Positions 57,389-64,000 of a stretch of 64,000 nt of DNA are shown in pieces. Location of the stretch: NCBI RefSeq assembly GCF_000344615.1, contig NZ_KB467824.1, positions 3,481,513 to 3,545,512 on the forward strand. Reading direction: 5' to 3'. The DNA is from Janthinobacterium sp. CG3. GTDB lineage: Bacteria > Pseudomonadota > Gammaproteobacteria > Burkholderiales > Burkholderiaceae_D. A program made the position numbers and the translations under genes. How positions within the stretch are numbered: position 1 is the first letter of the stretch; the number at the start of each line of letters is the position of its first letter. The notes under the pieces were generated by a model that was not told the origin of the DNA, made no database searches, and saw nothing but the letters and a program-made list of their open reading frames with translations.

Positions 57389-59562
57389 CTATGCGAACCT
57401 GAACCCGGATTTTTCGAGCGGTAAGTGCGTGACGCGCTTGCCCGTTGCCGCGAACAAGGCGTTGGTAATTGCCGGTGCAAGCGGCCCAACCGATTCCTCA
57501 CCCGCGCCGCCCGGCACCTCACCACTTTCCAGAATAACGATATCGACCGGCGGCATGTCGGCCAGGCCAATCAGCCGGTAGTCATGGAAGTTCGACTGTT
57601 CGACCGCGCCGTCACGCACGGTTATCTCGCCGAAAAAAGTTGCCGACAAGGCGAACACGATCCCACCCTCGACCTGGGAACGGATATTTTGCGGGTTGAT
57701 CGCCACGCCGCAGTCGATGGCGGCGGTGATCTTGTGCAGTTTGACGTGCGACGTGGCGTCAACCGACAGCTCGACGACGATGGCCACATAACTGCCATTC
57801 GCGCAGACCAGCGCGACACCGCGGTGGCGCCCCGCAGCCGCGGGACTAGTCCAGCCCGCACGCTCGGCAGCCGCGTCCAGGGTACGGCGCCCGCGGCTGC
57901 CGACGGTCAGCAGCTTGTGGCGGTAAGCGATCGGATCGACCTTGGCCTGGTGCGCCAGCTCGTCGATGAAGCTCTCGTACGCGAAGGCGTTTTGCGACGT
58001 CGCGACCGAACGCCAGTAGCCTACCGGTATCCCCGCATCCATCGTCGTAACCCGGAACAGGGTGGCGCCAATGTTGTAGTACCTGGGCAGTTCGCCGACT
58101 GCGCTCGGGTCGACCGGCTTTCCCATGGCGCGCTCGTCGCCGTTGCGCGAATAATCGAATAATGATTCGCAGGCACTGTCGACGCGCAGCGCGACCGGCA
58201 TGCCTTGCGCGTTCACGCCCGTCTTGAGCTTGATGGCGACGGCGGGACGATAGAAGTCGTGCCGCATGTCCTCCTCGCGGCTCCAGATCAATTTGACCGG
58301 TTGGCCTACAGCCCTCGCGATCAGCGCCGCCTGCACCGCAAAGTCGAATTCGACGCGCCGGCCAAAGGCGCCGCCGGATAAAGTCGTGTGGATAGTGACC
58401 GCCTCCGGCGCGAAGCCGAGCGCCTGCGCAACGGCGTTGCGCGAGTTCGACTGGGTTTGTGTCGGCAGCCACAGTTCGGCCTTGTCGGCGCTCACATGGG
58501 CTGTCGCGTTCATCGGCTCCATCGGCGCGTGACACAAGAAAGGCACGGTGTAGAGCTGTTCGACGCTGCGCGTGGTGTTGCTCGTCGCGGCGTCGTAAGC
58601 GGCCATGGCCTTTCCGCAGTCGAATTACGCGGCGGGAAAACGACACCGCCGGCGTTGACCGCCGCCTGGAGCGAGGCGTTGTAAGCGCTCGACGTATGCT
58701 TGCTCGCCTTGGTTAAATCCCATTCCGGCTTGAGTGCGTCGAGCCCCTTCCTGGCGCGCCAGTAACCGTCGGCGACGACGGCGACCGCGTTATCGAGCCG
58801 CACCACGCGCACAACGCCGCGTATCCCAAGCGCCGGCTTGACATCAACCGAGGCCAGACGCCCGCCAAAGTGGGGGCATTGCAGGACAGTGGCAACCAGC
58901 ATGCCCGGCACCTTGACGTCGATGCCAAAGCCCGCGCTGCCGTCAACCTTGCCCGGCAAGTCAAGGCGCGCAATGTTCTTGCCCATGTGGCGCCAACGCT
59001 CTTTCGGCATCAAGGCCGGGTTTTCCGGCGCCGGCTTGCCCGCCGCTTTAACGACAAGCCGCGCGTAGGCCAGCCGCTTGCCGCTTGGCTTGTGTAGTAC
59101 CTGGCCGCTGTCCGTGTCGCATTCGCCGGCCGGCACTTTCCATTCGTCGGCGGCAGCGCCGATCAGCATCGCGCGCGCCTGTGCACCGGCCTTGCGCAAT
59201 GGCGCAAACTGGCGCGCCACGCCGCCGCTGCCGTAGGTCGCGTATTCACCCCAGCCCGCGTTGAAGAATTGCGCCTCGACCGGGGCCATCTCGATGCGTA
59301 CGCTGCGCCAGTCCAAATCGAGTTCATCGGCCAAAATCTGAGCGATGGCGGTGCCGGTACCCTGGCCGATTTCACTGCTGTTTGAAAGGATGGTGACGCC
59401 ACCGTCGGCGGCGATGCGCACCCAGCCTTGAAGCGCGGTTTGCGTCGCCGAGGCCGGTGACGTCGCGGCGCCAGCCGACACCAGCGCGGCCGGTGCAATC
59501 GCCAGCAGGATGCCGCCGGCAGCGGCGCTCTTGAGGAAGTCGCGGCGCGAAGCCGCTTTCAT
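57389..59562 (-). pseudogene. Molybdopterin-binding subunit of an IorB-like aldehyde oxidase/xanthine dehydrogenase family enzyme, frameshifted
   Basis: Start ATG 59562 overlaps the iron-sulphur subunit stop by four bases. The N-terminus has a twin-arginine signal (SRRDFLKSAAAGGILLA), so the enzyme is exported folded. The first frame runs about 315 codons to VVFPPRN, near 58625; the rest (KAMAAYDAATSNTTRSVEQL to the end) continues in another frame, so one base has been lost near 58615-58625. The second part has SGGAFGRRVEFD and the terminal GGAGEESVGPLAPAITNALF with the active Glu. Repaired length, about 725, is normal. Either a pseudogene or a sequencing error. Confidence 0.85.
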
Positions 59563-60026
59563 GCCTGCTCCGCCACGCTCATGCCGGCAGCGCGCTTGAT
59601 GGCGCGCCGTATGCGGTTGTAGGTGCCGCAACGGCAAAGATTGGTCATCGTGGCGTCGATGTCGGCGTCGCTTGGTTTTGGATTTTCCTTGAGAAGGGCC
59701 GCCGCGGCCATCAGCATGCCGGACTGGCAGTAGCCGCACTGCGGCACCTGTTCGGCGATCCACGCCTGTTGCAGGCGGTGGCTCCGGTCCGGCGAGAGCG
59801 ATTCGATGGTGTTCACGCGCGCCTTGCCAACGGCCGACAACGCTACCGTGCAACTGCGCGCCACCTGGCCGTCGAGGTGGACGGTGCAGGCACCGCAGAT
59901 GCCGATGCCGCAGCCGAACTTGGTGCCGGTCAGGCCCAGGCAATCGCGCAGCACCCATAGCAGCGGCGTGTCGGCGTCGGCGTCCACCTGATGTGAAGTG
60001 CCGTTGATGCTGACGCAATAGGACAT
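59559..60026 (-). CDS. [2Fe-2S] subunit of an IorA-like oxidoreductase
   Basis: A 155-residue two-cluster protein of the xanthine dehydrogenase family small-subunit type. The plant-ferredoxin cluster is [15 protein letters not shown] plus a later Cys (RSCT); the second cluster is GYCQSGM with [10 protein letters not shown]. It passes electrons from the molybdenum subunit, with which it overlaps by four bases. Isoquinoline 1-oxidoreductase is the named relative, but substrates of such pairs differ. Partner subunit is frameshifted, so this may be an orphan. Confidence 0.9.
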   Translation of the reverse strand: MSYCVSINGTSHQVDADADTPLLWVLRDCLGLTGTKFGCGIGICGACTVHLDGQVARSCTVALSAVGKARVNTIESLSPDRSHRLQQAWIAEQVPQCGYCQSGMLMAAAALLKENPKPSDADIDATMTNLCRCGTYNRIRRAIKRAAGMSVAEQA

Positions 60027-60697
60027 GCCTGACCTTCGAAAAATGTGGAATCACCTCAACCCGGGCGAGGCGAAAAATGCATTTAAGCACAGTACGAAAA
60101 GTCGGTCAAACATCAGGCGACAGATGGCGGTTTCATGGGAACAGACTGGACGACATGCAAAGCATCTGGACGTTCAGTTGACATCGTTGTCGCGTAAGCG
60201 ATACACGATAATGCGCAACGCGATATACCTTCCGCGACAGCAATACGACGGCAAATGCAGCCCTCAGTGTCCAGACTACGGCGTAAATGAAGCGCGTACG
60301 GTACCGCCATTTGCGACATTCAGGCTTGTCCTGGAGGCAGCGGTCAGCGGCTCATGTGCCTAGGCGCACGAGACTGCTGCAACGTCGAGTACTGGATGCC
60401 AGTCAAAGGGAAGGATTGCCGTGACAGAAACGCCGCCCCCCGCGCACGAACAGACGACCTACGGCGGCGGCTGAGCTGTAACGTTGGAATCCACTCCACT
60501 TTCCATTTTCCCAACGTCCGCTATAGGACGGCAGCGGCCGTTCCTTGACTTGCAGAACGCCGTCAACGGCGGCACCGGATTCCCGAAATTTTGTGGATTT
60601 CCACGCCTATCTTTTCATAACGATATGTTTTCTACAAGAACGGTAATGTGAAGCCTTCCATAACCGTTCCACCGCACCTCCCCCCCCGTTCCCGCCC
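60027..60697. other. Intergenic stretch without a supported gene
   Basis: About 670 bases between the oxidoreductase start and the third promoter module. Frames on both strands are short, without good ribosome sites or recognisable sequence. Confidence 0.5.
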
Positions 60698-60778
60698 GGA
60701 ATGTCCAATTCTGGACATTCCGGGGTTTTCCGACGAAATTCCGAAGATTTTTGACTTGCCGCAGCCGATAGGAATAGT
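60698..60778 (+). promoter_or_regulatory. Third copy of the M4 promoter module, with a perfect operator-like palindrome
   Basis: GGAATGTCCA (60698-60707) and TGGACATTCC (60712-60721) form a perfect 10-base inverted repeat with a 4-base spacer. Then CCGAAGATTTTTGACTTGCC, -35 TTGACT (60751-60756), 16-base spacer and AATAGT (60773-60778). It matches the modules of the two M4 genes. Confidence 0.7.
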
Positions 60779-60855
60779 GTCGTCCTACCCGGTGTTTGCG
60801 CTATCGCCCATACCGAGATGCCTGACCCGTTTTTACTTCCTCTCTCGGAGCTTTC

Positions 60856-60933
60856 ATGAACTTTCGCCAGACCTTGCTTGCTGCGGCTATCGGCGCCCAG
60901 CCCATGACGACGCCGGCCGACACCGCGCAGTAA
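60856..60933 (+). pseudogene. Signal-peptide relic of a third M4 protease
   Basis: ATG 60856 (GGAG upstream) reads MNFRQTLLAAAIGAQPMTTP then ADTAQ and stops. The first 17 codons match M4 protease 2 with two differences; the propeptide and enzyme are gone. Preceded by a complete copy of the promoter module. Confidence 0.8.
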
Positions 60934-61172
60934 GCGCCGCGCGCACGCCGCCGGGCGGCCACAAAATAAACCTTAAAACAACATTGCTTTTTACTCATGC
61001 CGGGTCTAAGGTTGGGTTGTTGCATTCGCAGCATTGCCGGCTTGTTGAGAACATTTTTCCGATTGCTATTCACCGATGCCTAAACAGAATTCGCGCAGCG
61101 ACCGCAGCCCGTCGCCCCCGGCCCCGCCCGCGCATGTTGCCAGCGTCGCCAGCCTGAGCGCCTGAGGCGGCG

Positions 61173-62363
61173 ATGCAGTTCCAACTCCAGGTGCAGGGCG
61201 CCGGCCGCCGCCAAGCCATCGCCATTGAAGCGGCCAGCGAAGCCGAGGCGATCCGCCAGGCCGCCCGCAACGGCTGGCGCGTGCTGGCCATCGCCGGCGC
61301 CCAGGCCGACGCGCCGGCCGCCGCCGGCGCCGGCAAGCACGCCTTCCCGCTGCTGCAGTTCAGCCAGGAGCTGCTGGCCCTGCTCGAAGCGGGCCTGAAC
61401 CTGAGCGAGGCCATGGCCACGCTGCACAACAAGGAAAACCGCGCCGGCGCCAAGGCCACGCTGGCGGCGATCCTGCGCACGCTGCAGCAGGGTAAAAGCT
61501 TTTCCGACACGCTGGCCGACTTCCCCGCCATCTTTCCCGAGCTGTACATCGCCACGGTGCACGCGGCCGAGCGCTCCGGCAACCTGCCGGAGGCGCTGGC
61601 GCGCTTCGTCGGCTACCAGTTGCAGTTCGACGCGATCCGCAAGAAGCTGGTGGCGGCGGCGATCTATCCGAGCATGCTACTGCTGGTCGGCACCCTGGTT
61701 ACGCTGTTCCTGCTCGGCTACGTGGTGCCCAAGTTCAGCGTGGTGTACGAAAGTTCGGGCCGCGACATTCCATGGATGTCGCAGATGCTGCTCGGCTTCG
61801 GCCAGTCGCTGGCGGCGCATCCGCTGCTGTGCCTGGCCGCGCTGGCAGGCGCAGTCGGCGCGCTGGTGTTCGCCGCCACCAATCCGAGCATGCGCCAGCG
61901 CCTGATCCTGGCGGTGTTGCGCCTGCCGGTGCTGTCGGAGAAGGCCGCCGAGTTCCGCCTGGCGCGCTTCTACCGCGCCCTCAGCCTGCTGCTGCACGCC
62001 GGCATTCCGCTGTCGAAGGCGCTGGCGATGGTGTCGGCGATGCTGCTGCCCGGCCAGCAGGGGCAACTGGCGCAGGCGCGCCGCGCGGTGCAGGAGGGGC
62101 TGCCCTTTTCCGCCGCGCTGGAGCAGAACGCGCTGGCCACGCCGGTGGCGCAGTCGCTGTTGAAGGTCGGCGAAAACACCGGCCGCCTGGGCGACATGCT
62201 GGAGCGCTCGGCCAAGTTCCACGACGAGGAATTCGCCCGCTGGGTCGACTGGGCCTCGCGCCTGCTCGAACCGGTCTTAATGATGTTCATCGGCGTCGTC
62301 ATCGGCGGCGTCGTGGTGTTGATGTATATGCCGATCTTTGAATTGGCGGGGAGCTTGTCTTGA
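61173..62363 (+). CDS. gspF: Type II secretion/type IV pilus inner-membrane platform protein
   Basis: A 396-residue GspF/PilC-family protein. Two T2SSF domains (about residues 65-185 and 265-390) each end in membrane helices; VHAAERSGNLPEAL and LLKVGENTGRLGDMLER are the paired family motifs. It anchors the assembly ATPase and couples it to pseudopilus growth. GAGGCGG lies just before the ATG. A 29-codon frame (61076-61165) with no known relatives ends seven bases upstream. The ATPase gene gspE follows with overlapping stop and start; in most systems the order is E then F. Confidence 0.9.
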   Translation: MQFQLQVQGAGRRQAIAIEAASEAEAIRQAARNGWRVLAIAGAQADAPAAAGAGKHAFPLLQFSQELLALLEAGLNLSEAMATLHNKENRAGAKATLAAILRTLQQGKSFSDTLADFPAIFPELYIATVHAAERSGNLPEALARFVGYQLQFDAIRKKLVAAAIYPSMLLLVGTLVTLFLLGYVVPKFSVVYESSGRDIPWMSQMLLGFGQSLAAHPLLCLAALAGAVGALVFAATNPSMRQRLILAVLRLPVLSEKAAEFRLARFYRALSLLLHAGIPLSKALAMVSAMLLPGQQGQLAQARRAVQEGLPFSAALEQNALATPVAQSLLKVGENTGRLGDMLERSAKFHDEEFARWVDWASRLLEPVLMMFIGVVIGGVVVLMYMPIFELAGSLS

Positions 62364-64000
62364 ACGCACGCGAACAGGCCGGGGAGCCGCTCAGCGCCGC
62401 CGCGTTGCAGCGCGGGCGCGCCGAGGCGCTGGCGCAGGGCCGGCCGCAACTGCTGGTGCTGCAGGAATCGGCCGGGCTGACGCCGGAGCAGTTCACCCGC
62501 GAGCTGGCGGCGCTGTTCCATTATCCGGCCTGGAGCATGGCGCAGTTGCAGGACGCCGCCCCGGCCTTCGACCTGCTGCCCTACACCGACTGCGCCCAGC
62601 GCGACTGCGTGCTGATGCGCGCCGCCGCCGCCGCTGGAACCGGTGCGGCGCCGGTGCTGGTGATCGGCAACCCCTTCGCCGACGACCTGCTGCAGTGGGC
62701 CGACTACGCCGTCAAGGCGCCGTTCACGGTGGCGCTGGCGCACGCCGACGACCTGAGCGCCTACCTGGCGCAGCAGGAAAGCGTGCAACAGGCGATGCAG
62801 GAAATGGGCGGCGACGGCGGCGACATGCCCGACCTCGACCCGGGCGTCGAGGACATCTCGCTGATCAAGATCAGCGAGGACAGCAGCCCGGTGGTCAAGC
62901 TGGTCAACTCGACCATTTACGACGCGCTGAAATTCCAGGCCAGCGACATCCACCTGGAATGCGACGTCGCCAGCCTGATCATCAAGTACCGCGTCGACGG
63001 CGTGCTGGTGCAGGCCGGCCAGGTGCAGGGCCTGCAAATGGCCGAACAAATCATCTCGCGCATCAAGGTCATGGCCGACCTCGACATCGCCGAACGCCGG
63101 GTGCCGCAGGACGGCCGTTTCAAGGTGCGCGTAAAGGGCAGCGAGATCGACTTCCGCGTCTCGATCATGCCCAACATCTTCGGCGAGGACGCGGTGCTGC
63201 GCCTGCTCGACCGGCGCGCGCTGACCGAGGCGGCGCAGGCGCTGCGGCTGGAAAGCCTGGGCCTGAACGCCGACGCCATCGAGCAGATCCGCCGCCTGGC
63301 CGCGAAGCCGCACGGCATGCTGCTGGTGACCGGACCGACCGGCTCCGGCAAGACCACCACGCTGTACGCCGCCATCACCGAGATCAACACCGGCCGCGAC
63401 AAGATCGTCACCATCGAGGACCCGGTCGAGTACCGCCTGCCGCGGGTGCTGCAAATCCCGGTCAACGAGAAGAAGGGCCTGACCTTCGCCCGCGGGCTGC
63501 GCTCGATCCTGCGCCACGACCCCGACAAAATCATGATCGGCGAGATCCGCGACGACGAAACCGCGCAGATCGCCGTGCAGGCGTCGCTGACCGGCCATCT
63601 GGTGTTCACCACCGTGCACGCGAACAATGTGTTCGACGTCGTCGGGCGCTTCCTGCACATGGGCGTGGACGCCTACAGCTTCGCCGCCGCGCTCAACGGC
63701 ATCGTCGCCCAGCGCCTGCTGCGCCTCAATTGCGAGCACTGCGCGGTGGACGCCGCGCCCGATCCGCAGGAGCTGCAGGACAGCGGCTTGCGCCCGGAGC
63801 AGGTGGCCGACTGGCGCTTCATGGCCGGCAAGGGTTGCGGCCACTGCCGCGGCACCGGCTACAAGGGCCGCAAGGCGGTCGCCGAGGTGCTGATCCTGAA
63901 CGACGCGATGCGCGAAATGATCTGCACCCGCGCCCCGGTCAGCCGCATGAAGGAGGAGGCCGCGGCGATGGGCTTCCGGCTGGCGCGCGAGGCCGCGCTG
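62360..64000 (+). CDS. gspE: Type II secretion/type IV pilus assembly ATPase (runs off the window)
   Basis: About 547 residues are visible, with no stop before 64000. It starts at TTG 62360, which overlaps the gspF stop (TTGA). N-terminal region (1-165) is T2SSE-N-like; then the core with SDIHLECDVASLIIKYRVDG, Walker A GPTGSGKTTTLYAAI (about residue 328), EDPVEYRLP, Walker B IMIGEIRDDETA and the His-box GHLVFTTVHAN. The CxxC pairs NCEHC and GCGHCRGTGYKGR bind zinc. It supplies the energy for pseudopilus assembly. Which complex it serves depends on genes past the window end. Confidence 0.92.
   Translation, partial: MNAREQAGEPLSAAALQRGRAEALAQGRPQLLVLQESAGLTPEQFTRELAALFHYPAWSMAQLQDAAPAFDLLPYTDCAQRDCVLMRAAAAAGTGAAPVLVIGNPFADDLLQWADYAVKAPFTVALAHADDLSAYLAQQESVQQAMQEMGGDGGDMPDLDPGVEDISLIKISEDSSPVVKLVNSTIYDALKFQASDIHLECDVASLIIKYRVDGVLVQAGQVQGLQMAEQIISRIKVMADLDIAERRVPQDGRFKVRVKGSEIDFRVSIMPNIFGEDAVLRLLDRRALTEAAQALRLESLGLNADAIEQIRRLAAKPHGMLLVTGPTGSGKTTTLYAAITEINTGRDKIVTIEDPVEYRLPRVLQIPVNEKKGLTFARGLRSILRHDPDKIMIGEIRDDETAQIAVQASLTGHLVFTTVHANNVFDVVGRFLHMGVDAYSFAAALNGIVAQRLLRLNCEHCAVDAAPDPQELQDSGLRPEQVADWRFMAGKGCGHCRGTGYKGRKAVAEVLILNDAMREMICTRAPVSRMKEEAAAMGFRLAREAAL

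Overview
This is a high-GC chromosomal window. Gene content and style point to a betaproteobacterium of the Oxalobacteraceae (Massilia/Duganella/Janthinobacterium-like): a PHA synthase/phasin cluster, a TorF-type porin, tandem secreted M4 proteases, an IorAB-like oxidoreductase, adjacent parE-parC, and intergenic palindromes of the 'GGTCGGATTA' and 'AAAAGCCGGGG' kinds. The genus is an inference; there is no rRNA or other marker here. I found no tRNA, rRNA or CRISPR array.

Left part (1-21 kb). A cation/proton antiporter is followed by a YbdK-type carboxylate-amine ligase. Next come a DUF6708-like membrane protein and an AraC regulator. A minus-strand row then holds an EamA transporter, a BKACE enzyme, a serine hydrolase and a cysteine-type HemB. 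A PuuD-like amidotransferase precedes three overlapping plus-strand genes: a small ACT-like protein, a DHDPS paralogue lacking the usual Tyr pair, and a ParA-like protein with an altered P-loop. The complete Kdp potassium system (leader peptide-F-A-B-C-D-E) follows, with a TorF-family porin gene just downstream of kdpE.

Middle part (21-45 kb). parE and parC are followed by a patatin-like protein with Cys in the nucleophile position, and a secreted Ala/Lys-rich protein. A minus-strand PHA/acetyl-phosphate cluster follows (PhaC-like, FabI, phasin-like, MaoC-Pta, AckA). Next is a probable cyanophycin/peptide-use region: M64 peptidase, secreted cyanophycinase, a TonB-receptor relic, an RpiR regulator, an AstE/aspartoacylase-like enzyme and a YfcC transporter. 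argH and two TRAP permease genes without a binding-protein gene complete this part.

Right part (45-64 kb). From 45.6 to 50.7 kb is a decayed accessory island. It holds frameshifted genes, broken IS630-, Tn5/IS4- and IS1182-type transposases, an intact lower-GC SEC-C protein, and a TIR-domain gene cut off next to the IS630 copy. The SEC-C gene is bracketed by sequences that look like integron attC/core sites, so this may be the remains of a cassette array carrying defence-type genes. Beyond it lie an ACT-domain protein and two tandem thermolysin-like (M4) proteases. Each protease has the same promoter module, and a third copy of that module drives only a 25-codon relic of the signal peptide. 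An IorAB-like molybdenum oxidoreductase with a frameshifted large subunit follows. The window ends inside a gspF-gspE pair.

The clearest oddities are the cassette-like SEC-C/TIR segment, the triplicated protease promoter module, several enzyme paralogues with altered catalytic motifs, and the number of recently broken genes.
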